Shown here piece by piece: positions 17,375 to 25,451 of a stretch of 64,000 nucleotides of DNA (position 1 is the first letter of the stretch; each line of letters begins with the position of its first letter). A program made the position numbers and the translations under genes. Origin of the DNA: Saccharopolyspora rhizosphaerae (lineage in GTDB: Bacteria > Actinomycetota > Actinomycetes > Mycobacteriales > Pseudonocardiaceae); the NCBI RefSeq assembly GCF_003931915.1, contig NZ_RSAA01000001.1, forward strand, positions 124,001 to 188,000. The letters are read 5' to 3'. The notes beneath the pieces are model-generated. The model saw nothing but the letters and a program-made list of their open reading frames with translations, was not told the origin of the DNA and made no database searches.

Positions 17375-17437
17375 CGCCCCTCCGCTCTCTCACAGCCCGG
17401 CGGAGCACCGGGCAGAGCAGATCTTGACCAACCTTGC

Positions 17438-17447
17438 ACAAGCTTGT
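17438..17447. promoter_or_regulatory. Palindrome ACAAGCTTGT, candidate LacI operator
   Basis: A perfect 10-base palindrome with flanking TTGC and CAA lies 64 bases upstream of the LacI start. The surrounding 40 bases contain several CTTG repeats. LacI proteins bind such central-CG or GC palindromes near their own promoters. Assignment is by position only. Confidence 0.45.
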
Positions 17448-17492
17448 CAACTCCCTTGCAGGGGGAGCGGGTAAGAGCGGTTGCTGTGCTCA

Positions 17493-17630
17493 GCGGTGCG
17501 GGTGGCAGGACCTGAGCGGCTTCGTGGACTCCGTGCGCCGCTCCTCGAGCATTCGATCCGTGTCGTCACGGCGTACTCGCCACGAAGCCGCTACGAACGG
17601 CGGCGGTGCCGGCTGACTCCCACACCTGAC
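17493..17630 (+). repeat. Dispersed intergenic inverted repeat, copy 2
   Basis: Near-consensus copy. The left arm is GGCAGGACCTGAGCGGCTTC, the interior CGTGCGCCGCTCCTCGAGC, the right side GTCACGGCGTACTCGCCACG then AAGCCGCT, and the tail CGGTGCCGGCTGACTCCCAC. It lies between the start of the LacI gene and the stop of the next minus-strand regulator. The right arm has lost its final CAG pairing. Confidence 0.8.
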
Positions 17631-17659
17631 GAAACGGTTGCCGTCGCGGGCCGCCTCGA

Positions 17660-17690
17660 GTGGCGGTGCCGGTCGAGTCCGCACCTGACG
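17660..17690 (+). repeat. Extra tail fragment of the dispersed repeat
   Basis: About 30 bases (TGGCGGTGCCGGTCGAGTCC then GCACCTGACG) repeat the last part of copy 2, which ends 30 bases earlier. Only the tail is duplicated, with no arms. It suggests partial duplication or an older nested copy. Confidence 0.55.
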
Positions 17691-17717
17691 GGTGGCTCCG
17701 CCGCATGGTGGAGCTCC

Positions 17718-19013
17718 TCAGTCGCAGGTGGGGTCTGGGGGGCTGAGGGCGTTGCCGAGGCGTAGGCGGTAGAGGCGGGTGGGGCGGCCGCGGCGGGTGG
17801 GCTGCGCGCTGCCCTCGGCGGTGACCAGCTCGGCGGTGCTGAGCTTGCGGATCAACCGCCTGCCGCTGGGATCGGTGATGCCCAGCAGCGTCGCCAGCTC
17901 GCTGGGCGTGACCGCGCGGCCGTGCAGCTCGCGCTCCACCGATTCCAACCGGGACAACGTCGCCGGGCTCAACCCCACCTCGTGGGCCAGCCGTTCGACC
18001 TCCGCGCCGTGGTCGCGGTAGGAGAACTCGGCACGGCGGCCGTTGCCCCCGATCGGGCCGATGATCACGCCGCTGTCCTGGATGACGAACCCGCACGAGT
18101 ACGGCTCGGCCTCGGCCCGCACCGCCGCGCGATCGGCGAGCGCAATGCCCGCCCGCACCGACGCCCCCAAGCCGAACCCGGCGGCGATCCGCACGTCCAT
18201 GCTGCCCCCGGCCTTGTGCAGCGCCGGCACCACCTGCCAGTCGGCCGTGGCGCGCTGCAGCAGCGCCTGGTGCGCGAAGACCAGGACTCCGCGCGTGCCG
18301 CGGTCCTCCACCCAGGCGCCGGCCAGCTGCGGGTCCTGGAGCAGGACTTCGCGCAACCCGTCCCGCGCTCCTTCCACGTCCGCACCGTCCCGGACCTGGA
18401 AGACGCCCACGGCGAAGCGGTGTTCCTCGGCCCGAGCGGTGCGCGCCCGCAGCGCGAGGTCCTGCAGCGCGCTGCGCACCGACGCCGCGAGCAGCTCGAC
18501 CTCGACCACCGGCGCCTCCGCGCGCAGTGCTTCGGCCACTTCCCGGAGCGGGGTGATGACGACGCCACCGTGGTGCAAGGCCTGCCGGTGGTGGGCGATG
18601 ACCTCCTCCACCGGTTGTCCCGGCGGGTGCGGCAGGGCGGAGTGGCGCACCCCGAGCGTGGTGGCGACCTCCTGGAGCACGTGCTGGTCGAAGGTGTCGA
18701 TGCTGGCCCGGCGGTGTTCGGGGTGGTCGGCGCGCATCCGCGCGACCGCCAGCGCCAGCTCGAGCGCTCCCGGGCGCACCACGGCCACCGCCAGCTCGGC
18801 CGGGAGCTGGTCGTGCAGGGCCTCGTGGGCGCGCGGACCGAGCAGCAGACCGTCCACACCGGGCGCGGCCACCAGCTCCCGCAGCCGGTCACCGGCTTCC
18901 TCCGGTTCACGGTGGACGGCCCAGCGCAGGGTGGCGCCGGTGGTGGTGCTCGCGCCCTGGCGGAAGACGTCCTGGTGCCGCACGTGCACCAGCACGCCGA
19001 TCACCACGCTCAT
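17718..19013 (-). CDS. Three-part transcriptional regulator with cyclase/GGDEF-like middle and C-terminal winged helix
   Basis: A 431-residue protein I cannot place in a named family. Residues about 1-120 form a Rossmann-like sensor segment (GVDGLLLGPRAHEAL). About 190-330 resemble a degenerate GGDEF or GTP-cyclohydrolase-III-like domain: FAVGVFQVRDGADVEGARDG, then AAGFGLGASVRAGIALADRA and DSGVIIGPIG. The C-terminus (about 350-431) holds a winged helix, SELATLLGITDPSGRRLIRK with RRGRPTRLYRLRL. No active GG[DE]EF signature is seen. It probably binds DNA in response to a small molecule. Repeat copies flank it on both sides. Confidence 0.6.
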   Translation of the reverse strand: MSVVIGVLVHVRHQDVFRQGASTTTGATLRWAVHREPEEAGDRLRELVAAPGVDGLLLGPRAHEALHDQLPAELAVAVVRPGALELALAVARMRADHPEHRRASIDTFDQHVLQEVATTLGVRHSALPHPPGQPVEEVIAHHRQALHHGGVVITPLREVAEALRAEAPVVEVELLAASVRSALQDLALRARTARAEEHRFAVGVFQVRDGADVEGARDGLREVLLQDPQLAGAWVEDRGTRGVLVFAHQALLQRATADWQVVPALHKAGGSMDVRIAAGFGLGASVRAGIALADRAAVRAEAEPYSCGFVIQDSGVIIGPIGGNGRRAEFSYRDHGAEVERLAHEVGLSPATLSRLESVERELHGRAVTPSELATLLGITDPSGRRLIRKLSTAELVTAEGSAQPTRRGRPTRLYRLRLGNALSPPDPTCD

Positions 19014-19243
19014 GTCGCCACCCGGGTTCGGCTCGCCGACGAAACTTCACCAGGATTGCGCGAACACCGCACGCGGTCAACGACCCGGACCCAGAGCCAC
19101 CCAGAGCCCGCACCCAGCCGCCCCCTACCGGCCGCTCCGGAAAACGGCCAGGTCCACTTCAGAACCGCGGCGAAAGCCCCCTGTTCCAGCTGCGGGCCCC
19201 ACGTGCCCGCCGCCCCAGGCGGCCCGGCGGCAGCCGCTTCTCC
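19014..19243. other. Upstream region without a gene
   Basis: This region holds the presumed promoter of the preceding minus-strand regulator. I see no open frame with a ribosome site and no convincing operator. It runs directly into repeat copy 3. Confidence 0.4.
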
Positions 19244-19382
19244 AGGTGTGGGACTCACCTTGCACCGCCGCAGGTTCTGAGCGGTTTCGTGGCGAGTACG
19301 CCGTGACGACGCGTGTTCGAAAGCTCGAGGAGCGGCGCACGGAGACCACGAAGCCGCTCAAGCCCTGCCACCCGCACCGCTG
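19244..19382 (-). repeat. Dispersed intergenic inverted repeat, copy 3
   Basis: The best-preserved copy, in reverse orientation. Read on the minus strand it has GGCAGGGCTTGAGCGGCTTC, CGTGCGCCGCTCCTCGAGC, GTCACGGCGTACTCGCCACG, AAACCGCTCAGAACCTGC and the tail GGTGAGTCCCACACCTGG. The two arms pair over most of their length, so the whole element can fold into one long imperfect hairpin. It lies just past the stop of the winged-helix gene at 19409. Confidence 0.85.
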
Positions 19383-19408
19383 AGCAAACCGGTTCCCTCG
19401 ACAAAGCG

Positions 19409-19894
19409 CTAATCCTTGATGATGTGGAGGCGGTCTGGTTGGTCCAACCGATACCCCACCCCCCGGACCGTCGTGATCAGGTCCAGCTCGGGGCCCAGCT
19501 TGTTGCGGATCCGCCGCACGTGCACGTCCACCGTGCGGGTGCGGGGTTCGCTGGAGAAGTCCCAGACCGCTGCCAGCAGCGTGTTGCGGTGGTGCACCCG
19601 GCCGGGATTGCGGGCCAGGAACAGGAGGAGGTCGAACTCCAGCCGCGTGAGGCGCACGTGAGTCCCGTCCGGACTGACGATCTGCCTGGCGGCCACCAGG
19701 ATTCGCAGGTGCGGCGTCATCGGCGCACCGTCCATCGTGGACTGCGCGGGGATGGTCTCGCGCAGCTCGGCGTTGCGGGTCAGCACGCGTTCCAGCAGGG
19801 CCAGGTCTTCGCGGTTGACCACGAACCGGGCGGTGACTTCGACGAGACCGGCGTCTTCGGGGACGAAGTCCGCTGCTGCGGGTTCCAGCGTCAT
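19409..19894 (-). CDS. Orphan OmpR-type winged-helix DNA-binding protein
   Basis: A 161-residue protein with no receiver domain. The C-terminal half is a complete OmpR/PhoB-type effector domain: VRLTRLEFDLLLFLARNPGR, TLLAAVWD, then TRTVDVHVRRIRNKLG and TTVRGVGYRLD. The N-terminal 75 residues are acidic, with no recognised domain. ATG 19894 has GGAGGAAC 8 bases upstream; another ATG five codons upstream lacks this. Such receiver-less proteins are common in actinomycetes, and their signal is usually unknown. Confidence 0.8.
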   Translation of the reverse strand: MTLEPAAADFVPEDAGLVEVTARFVVNREDLALLERVLTRNAELRETIPAQSTMDGAPMTPHLRILVAARQIVSPDGTHVRLTRLEFDLLLFLARNPGRVHHRNTLLAAVWDFSSEPRTRTVDVHVRRIRNKLGPELDLITTVRGVGYRLDQPDRLHIIKD

Positions 19895-20091
19895 GGCACG
19901 TTCCTCCATCGCTGCGAGTGGTGAACGGGCGGGAGCAGAGGAGCTCAACCGCGCGGACACGCAGCGGAAGCGACCCACAGCAGGTCGATGTGCGCACGCT
20001 GCACCAGCAGCGGTCCCGATGCCATGCCACCAGATCGAAGCAGCACGGGACGCGCCGGTCAAAGACCGCCCGCACAGTGGGAAAGCGCAGT

Positions 20092-20580
20092 TCAGCGGCG
20101 GAACCAGCGGCTGAACCAGCCGCGCCGGCGAGTCCGGGGGCGGTGCGCCGCCGGCGCCGGGGCCAACGGCGGGGGAGTGGCCCGCTGCGCCCGCCACTGC
20201 TCGACGAGGGCGTCCACGTCCACCGGCGCCACCGCCACCCGCGGGCCCTCCGGGAACCGCAGGTGGTCCACGATGCGGCGGTTGAGCTCGGCGGCGGCGT
20301 CGCGCACCGCCTGCTCGGTGCTCAGCTCGGACACGGTCACCGGCAGCCGCTCGACCTCGCGGCGCAGCCGCAGCGAGGTGGGCAGCAGCGCGTCACCGGA
20401 GATGCCTTCGCGGCGGATCTGCTCCTTGATCCACCACTGCTCGTCCAGCGGCGCACCGGCGCCGGGCAGCGGTTTCCCCGCACCGGGCAGGTCGTCGAAC
20501 TCGCCCCGTTCCTGCGCGGTGCGGATCTGGCGTTCCACCCACGACTCGAACGTGACCCCAGGAGGCTTGCGTTCGCTCAT
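20092..20580 (-). CDS. DUF1992 (DnaJ-homologue C28-type) protein
   Basis: A 162-residue protein. The conserved block FESWVERQIRTAQERGEFDD followed by LPGAGKPLPG defines DUF1992, and IKEQIRREGI continues it. The C-terminus turns proline-rich and then strongly basic (RTRRRGWFSRWFRR), which may bind membrane or nucleic acid. Biochemical function is not established. The start at MSERKPPG is preferred by family resemblance; an ATG six codons upstream is possible. Confidence 0.82.
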   Translation of the reverse strand: MSERKPPGVTFESWVERQIRTAQERGEFDDLPGAGKPLPGAGAPLDEQWWIKEQIRREGISGDALLPTSLRLRREVERLPVTVSELSTEQAVRDAAAELNRRIVDHLRFPEGPRVAVAPVDVDALVEQWRAQRATPPPLAPAPAAHRPRTRRRGWFSRWFRR

Positions 20581-20619
20581 GCCGCGATTGTCCTGCACCA
20601 GCGGTCCGGGCCGCCAGCG

Positions 20620-21129
20620 TCAGCTGGTGCGGGTCAGGAACCCCTTGAGCAGGGCGGCCTGCCCGGCGTGCTGCAGGTCGTCGGCGATCACGCTCACCAG
20701 ACGCACGCCGAGGGTGACCGGCGGCGACCAGCTGGTGTCGATGACCTCGTCCAGGTCGGCGTCGCTGAGGCCGGTGACGAACCGCAGCGTCTGCTCGTGC
20801 ACTGCGTCGTAGTAGCCGGTCAGCAGCTCGCCGGAGGCGCGCACCGACTCCACCTGCTCGGGGTCGTGGCCGAAGCCGGTGTCCTCCTCGTCGAGCGGCA
20901 GCGCGAAGCGCGCGGCCCAGTTCTGCACCAGCCACACCTGCTCGGTCTCGGCGACGTCGGCGATGTGGTCGTCCTGGACCCGCGCGAGGTGCCACACCAA
21001 CCAGGCGATCGAGTTGGTCTCGGGGTCGATGCGGTGCGCCAGCTGCTCCTCGTCGAGGCCGGCGACCGCCTCGTGCACCACTCCCTGAACCCGGCTGAAC
21101 GCATCGACAAGCACATCGGCGCTGGTCAT
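20620..21129 (-). CDS. DinB-family (mycothiol-transferase-like) protein
   Basis: A 169-residue four-helix protein of the DinB/DUF664 group. The three metal histidines characteristic of the family fit AWLVWHLARVQDDHIADVAE and DDLQHAGQAA. Actinobacterial members include mycothiol-dependent detoxification enzymes, which is the likely but unproved role. It is transcribed just ahead of the DUF1992 gene with a 39-base gap, so the two may share a transcript. Confidence 0.8.
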   Translation of the reverse strand: MTSADVLVDAFSRVQGVVHEAVAGLDEEQLAHRIDPETNSIAWLVWHLARVQDDHIADVAETEQVWLVQNWAARFALPLDEEDTGFGHDPEQVESVRASGELLTGYYDAVHEQTLRFVTGLSDADLDEVIDTSWSPPVTLGVRLVSVIADDLQHAGQAALLKGFLTRTS

Positions 21130-21226
21130 CCGGTCCTGCTCCTCACATCCGGTGGCAATCGCTCACGGGCACACGGTACGGCGCACGGGTGCTCACGGCA
21201 TGGATCACCGGCGGCGCGTTCGTGTT

Positions 21227-22141
21227 TCACCGGCGCGGCGGCACCGGGACGCGGTCGAGGTCGGCGGCCACCACGACCTGCCCGTCGAACGCCGCCGCGG
21301 CCTCCTCCTGGAAGCGCCGCGGATCGGCGTAGCGCTGCGAGAAGTGGGTGAGCACCAGGCAGCGGACTCCGCACGCGGCCGCGACCCGACCGGCCTGGGC
21401 GGCGGTGAGGTGCCGGTAGCGCTCGGCGAGCGTCGCGTCCTGGTCCAGGAAGGTCGATTCGATGACCAGCATGTCCGCGCCGTCGGCGAGCTCGAACACC
21501 CCGTCGCAGAGCCGGGTGTCCATCACGAAGGCGAAGCGCTGACCGGGCCGCGGCCGGCTGACCTGCGCCAGCTCCACCGTCCGGTCGCCGACCACGACCG
21601 ACCCCTCGCGCTGCAACCGGCCGATGTCCGGTCCGCGCACGCCCGTCCGGGCCAGCTCCTCCGGCAGCATGCGGTGGCCGTCGGGTTCCTCCAGCCGGTA
21701 GCCGAAGGTGTCGATCCGGTGCTCCAGCCGCACCGCTCGCAGCGTCCCGGCCGCCTCGTGCGCGATCACGCCGTCGCGGGTGATCGGGTGCTCCTCCAGC
21801 CGCACCGAGTCGTCGTAGGCCGAGGCGTAGCGCAGGTGGTGGAAGAACGTCGCCCCCGAGGCCGGGTAGTGCGCGTGCACCGCGCCCCGCACCCGGTCGG
21901 TCGTCATCCGGTGGAGCACGCCGGGCACGCCCAGGCAGTGGTCGCCGTGGAAGTGCGTGAGGCACAGGTGGTCGACGTCGTTGGCGCTGACCCCGGCGAA
22001 GGTCATCTGCCGCTGGGTGCCCTCGCCCGGGTCGAACAGCAGCCCCAGCCCGTCCCAGCGCAGCAGGTAGCCGTTGTGGTTGCGGGTTCGGGTCGGCGCC
22101 TGGCTGGCCGTGCCGAGCACGACGAGTTCCCGGTTGGACAC
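21227..22141 (-). CDS. rnz: Ribonuclease Z / MBL-fold tRNA 3'-processing endonuclease
   Basis: A 304-residue metallo-beta-lactamase enzyme. The start [20 protein letters not shown] and [14 protein letters not shown] are typical of RNase Z. The metal site is [11 protein letters not shown], with further ligands in [17 protein letters not shown] and [10 protein letters not shown]. It trims tRNA 3' ends to permit CCA addition. The GTG start at 22141 is the only initiator near the conserved N-terminus; the ribosome site is weak. The gap to the preceding minus-strand qcrB stop is 43 bases. Confidence 0.85.
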   Translation of the reverse strand: MSNRELVVLGTASQAPTRTRNHNGYLLRWDGLGLLFDPGEGTQRQMTFAGVSANDVDHLCLTHFHGDHCLGVPGVLHRMTTDRVRGAVHAHYPASGATFFHHLRYASAYDDSVRLEEHPITRDGVIAHEAAGTLRAVRLEHRIDTFGYRLEEPDGHRMLPEELARTGVRGPDIGRLQREGSVVVGDRTVELAQVSRPRPGQRFAFVMDTRLCDGVFELADGADMLVIESTFLDQDATLAERYRHLTAAQAGRVAAACGVRCLVLTHFSQRYADPRRFQEEAAAAFDGQVVVAADLDRVPVPPRR

Positions 22142-22184
22142 GGCGGCAACCCTATGCGCCCGACCGGCCTGCGCGGGGCCGGCC

Positions 22185-23828
22185 TCAGTCCTCGGGCGGG
22201 CGCGGTCGACCGGAGCCCACCTCGGTCTGCTCGTGCTCCTCGCGCTCGAGCGCGGCGTCCAGCTCGCGGGTCTCCTCCGGCGGGTCGGGACGCAGCAGGC
22301 TGCCCGGGACCGAGCGTCCGGCGGCACCGAGCTGGTTCATCTTCTTCGGCACCGGCGCGCCCTGGTAGTCCAGCGGCACCGGGTGGCCGTGCTCGTCGAC
22401 CGGGCCCAGCGGCTGGTGGACCTCGATGAACTCGCCGTGCGGCAGCCGCTTGACCACGCCGGTCTCGACACCGTGGTCGAGCACCTCGCGGTCGCCGCGC
22501 TGCAGGCCCAGGCAGAGCCGGTAGGTGACGTAGTAGGCGAGCGGCGGCAGCACCAGCACCCCGACGCGACCGGCCCAGGTCATCATGTCCAGCGACAACC
22601 CGAACACGAAGGCGACGATGTCGTTCATCCCGGAGATCAGCACGATGACGAAGAAGGTGATCGCCATCGCGCCCAGCGAGGTGCGCACCGGGCAGTCTCG
22701 GGGTCGCTGCAGCAGGTTGTGGTGGGCGTCGTCGCCGCTGAGCTTGCGCTCCAGCATCGGGTACATGGCGGCGATGGTGAACACCAGGCCCATGCCGAGG
22801 ATCAGCGGGAAGAACGGCGCGGGCACGGTGAACGGTCCCAGGTAGAGCTCCCACGGCGGCCACAACCGGCCCATCCCGTCGGTCCACATCATGTACCAGT
22901 CGGGCTGGGAGGCCGCCGAGACCTGCGCCGCCAGGTAGGGGCCGAAGTTCCAGATCGCGTTGATCTGGAAGATCCCGCTCATGATCGCCAGCACCCCGGT
23001 GACGATGAGGAAGAAACCGGTGGACTTCACCGCGAACACCGGCATGATCCGCACGCCGACCACGTTCTGCTCGGTCCGCTTGGGCCCCGGGAACTGGGTG
23101 TGCTTCTGGTACCAGACGATCGCCAGGTGGGCCGCCACCAGCGCCAGGATGAGGCCCGGCAGCACGAACACGTGGAACAGGTAGAACCGCGGGATGATCA
23201 CGGTGCCGGGGAACTCGGCGCCGAACAGCAACCACTGCAGCCAGGTGCCGATGATCGGGATGGACAGCACGATGCCGGAGGCGATCCGCAACCCGGTTCC
23301 GGAGAGCAGGTCGTCGGGCAGCGAGTAGCCGACGAAGCCCTCGAACATGCCGAGCACGAACAGCGAGACGCCGATGAGCCAGTTCGTCTCGCGCGGGCGG
23401 CGGAACGCGCCGGTGAAGAAGATGCGGAACATGTGCGCGGTGAGCCCGCACATGAAGATCAACGCGGACCAGTGGTGCAGTTGCCGCGCGAACATCCCGC
23501 CGCGGACTTCGAAGGAGATGTCGAGGGTGCTCTCGAACGCCCGGGACATCTCGACACCGCGCAGGTTGGTGAAGGCCCCGTTGTAGGTCACCTCGGCCAT
23601 CGACGGGTCGAAGAAGTACGCGAGGTAGGTCCCGGTGATCAGCAGGATGATGAAGCTGTAGAGAGCGATCTCGCCCAGCAGGAAGCTCCAGTTGGTGGGG
23701 AAGACCTTGTTCAGCTGCCGTCTCATCCCCGGAGCCGCCCGGAAGCGCTTGTCCAGCTCGTCGGCGCCTTCGGCGACCGACCGGGACAACCTGCTCTCCG
23801 GCTTCGTCGGCTGCGTCAGCTTGCTCAT
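22185..23828 (-). CDS. qcrB: Cytochrome bc1 complex cytochrome b subunit, stand-alone
   Basis: A 547-residue actinobacterial QcrB. About eight or more membrane helices are visible. Haem-ligand histidines fit [19 protein letters not shown] and [12 protein letters not shown] with [10 protein letters not shown]. The quinone-site segment is [10 protein letters not shown], where PEWY/PPWE-type motifs occur. The 150-residue cytoplasmic tail with KKMNQLG and an acidic end is typical of this phylum. ATG 23828 has TGGAG at 6 bases; ATG 23843 does not. The usual qcrC-qcrA partners are absent here, so this is probably an extra paralogue rather than the main copy. Confidence 0.88.
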   Translation of the reverse strand: MSKLTQPTKPESRLSRSVAEGADELDKRFRAAPGMRRQLNKVFPTNWSFLLGEIALYSFIILLITGTYLAYFFDPSMAEVTYNGAFTNLRGVEMSRAFESTLDISFEVRGGMFARQLHHWSALIFMCGLTAHMFRIFFTGAFRRPRETNWLIGVSLFVLGMFEGFVGYSLPDDLLSGTGLRIASGIVLSIPIIGTWLQWLLFGAEFPGTVIIPRFYLFHVFVLPGLILALVAAHLAIVWYQKHTQFPGPKRTEQNVVGVRIMPVFAVKSTGFFLIVTGVLAIMSGIFQINAIWNFGPYLAAQVSAASQPDWYMMWTDGMGRLWPPWELYLGPFTVPAPFFPLILGMGLVFTIAAMYPMLERKLSGDDAHHNLLQRPRDCPVRTSLGAMAITFFVIVLISGMNDIVAFVFGLSLDMMTWAGRVGVLVLPPLAYYVTYRLCLGLQRGDREVLDHGVETGVVKRLPHGEFIEVHQPLGPVDEHGHPVPLDYQGAPVPKKMNQLGAAGRSVPGSLLRPDPPEETRELDAALEREEHEQTEVGSGRPRPPED

Positions 23829-23912
23829 GTCGACTCCAGGCATCGCCGGAATTCACGACATTGCCGACCCAGATTACTCCGCCCTGTGCCGGTGAGCAGC
23901 CGAAACCGTGTG

Positions 23913-24098
23913 CTACTTGCCGTGGAACAGCGCCTGGAAGAAGGTCGTCAGCGAGCTCACCACGGTGGTCAGCGCCTCCACGATGGTGGTGACGGCGTTG
24001 CGCACGGCTTCGGCGGCCGACACGGGGTCGCGCACCAGCAACGATCCGCAGACCAGCACCACGACAACGACGATCACGGTCACGGCTTTGCGGTTCAT
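23913..24098 (-). CDS. Small single-span membrane protein
   Basis: A 61-residue protein. Residues 4-22 (AVTVIVVVVVLVCGSLLV) form a clear membrane segment or uncleaved signal, followed by an amphipathic helix rich in Thr, Val and Ala (EAVRNAVTTIVEALTTVVSS) and a short LFHGK end. GGAGG precedes the ATG. Function is unknown. It lies upstream of qcrB on the same strand, and divergent from the ferritin-VIT gene. Confidence 0.65.
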   Translation of the reverse strand: MNRKAVTVIVVVVVLVCGSLLVRDPVSAAEAVRNAVTTIVEALTTVVSSLTTFFQALFHGK

Positions 24099-24285
24099 GC
24101 GATCAGCCTCCGTCGGTCCGCCCGGCGTGCCGCAGGAACCCTACCTCCCACACCCGCCTCGTCCGTCACGCGACGGGGTCACGCGTGTCACTCCGGCCCC
24201 GCGGGTGCCGCCGGCCGGGGGAAGACCGCCGAGGAACCGCCCGCGTCGACTGGTGGTGGCGCTGGGGCGCTGGGAAGCTGCACGC

Positions 24286-25410
24286 GTGCAGGACAAGATC
24301 ACCGACAGCCGGTCGATCCGCCGCTGGCGGCGCCGGCTCGCCGACGAGCGCGAGGAAGCCCGCGTCTACCGGAGCCTGGCCGCCCGCCGCAGCGGTGAGG
24401 AGCGCGAGATCCTGCTGGGGCTGGCCGAAGCCGAGGAGCGCCACGCCCGCTTCTGGGAGGGCCTGCTCGGCGACGAGATCGGACCGCACCGGCGCGGCCA
24501 GTTCCGGATGCGCATCCTCGTCGCCCTCGCCCGCCGCTTCGGCTCGGTGTTCGTCCTGGCCCTGGCCCAGCGGGCAGAGAGCCGCTCGCCGTACCGCTAC
24601 GACCAGGACGTCCCCGCCTCGATGGCCGCCGACGAACGCATCCACGAGGAGGTCGTCCGCGCCCTGGCAGCCCGCGGCCGGGCCCGCGTGTCGGGCTCGT
24701 TCCGCGCAGCGGTCTTCGGCGCCAACGACGGCCTGGTCAGCAACCTGGCCCTGGTGCTGGGCGTGATCGGCGGGAACGTCCCCTCCGACGTCGTCCTGCT
24801 CACCGGACTGGCAGGACTGCTGGCCGGGGCGCTGTCCATGGGCGCCGGCGAGTACATCTCCGTGCGCTCCCAGCGCGAGCTGCTCTCCGCCGCGCGCCCG
24901 GACCCCCGGGCCCGAGCCGTGGTCGCCGACCTCGACTTCGACGCCAACGAACTGGCCCTGGTCTACCGCGCCCGAGGCATGGACGAGGAGGAAGCCCACC
25001 GCCGCGCCGACGCCCTGCTGAGCAAGATCCAGCTCAACCTGCCCGCCCGGCACGAAGGGGCGGAGCCCACCGCGGAGGACGCCCACGGTGGGCAGGACAG
25101 GTCGAGCGAGACCACCGACGGCCACGAGGTGGTCGGCACGGCCATGCGAGCGGCGTTGTCGAGCTTCGTGTTCTTCGCCTCCGGCGCCCTCGTCCCCGTC
25201 CTGCCCTTCGCCGCCGGCCTCACCGGCGTCCTGGCCGTCGTGCTCGCGGTCGTCCTGGTCGGCATCGCGCTGATGCTCACCGGAGCCACCGTCGGCGTCC
25301 TGTCCGGCGCCGCCCCGCTGCCCAGGGCCGTCCGCCAGCTCGCCATCGGACTCGGAGCCGCCGCGGTCACCTACCTGCTCGGGGTCCTCTTCGGCGCGAC
25401 GGTCGGTTGA
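24286..25410 (+). CDS. Ferritin-like domain fused to VIT1/CCC1 membrane transporter
   Basis: A 374-residue protein. The N-terminal 130 residues are a rubrerythrin-like helical bundle with ExxH-type ligands in LGLAEAEERHARFW and ADERIHEEVV. The rest is a VIT1/CCC1 transporter with GANDGLVSNLALVLGVIGG, SMGAGEYISVRSQRELL, and three C-terminal helices. The architecture matches MbfA-type membrane-bound ferritins, which export iron or manganese in other bacteria. GTG 24286 is the most likely start; the ribosome site is poor. A histidine/acidic linker (about 255-285) separates the two membrane blocks. Confidence 0.82.
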   Translation: MQDKITDSRSIRRWRRRLADEREEARVYRSLAARRSGEEREILLGLAEAEERHARFWEGLLGDEIGPHRRGQFRMRILVALARRFGSVFVLALAQRAESRSPYRYDQDVPASMAADERIHEEVVRALAARGRARVSGSFRAAVFGANDGLVSNLALVLGVIGGNVPSDVVLLTGLAGLLAGALSMGAGEYISVRSQRELLSAARPDPRARAVVADLDFDANELALVYRARGMDEEEAHRRADALLSKIQLNLPARHEGAEPTAEDAHGGQDRSSETTDGHEVVGTAMRAALSSFVFFASGALVPVLPFAAGLTGVLAVVLAVVLVGIALMLTGATVGVLSGAAPLPRAVRQLAIGLGAAAVTYLLGVLFGATVG

Positions 25411-25451
25411 CCTCCGGCTTTCCCGGCGCGAGGGTGGGAGCGACTCTGGGG

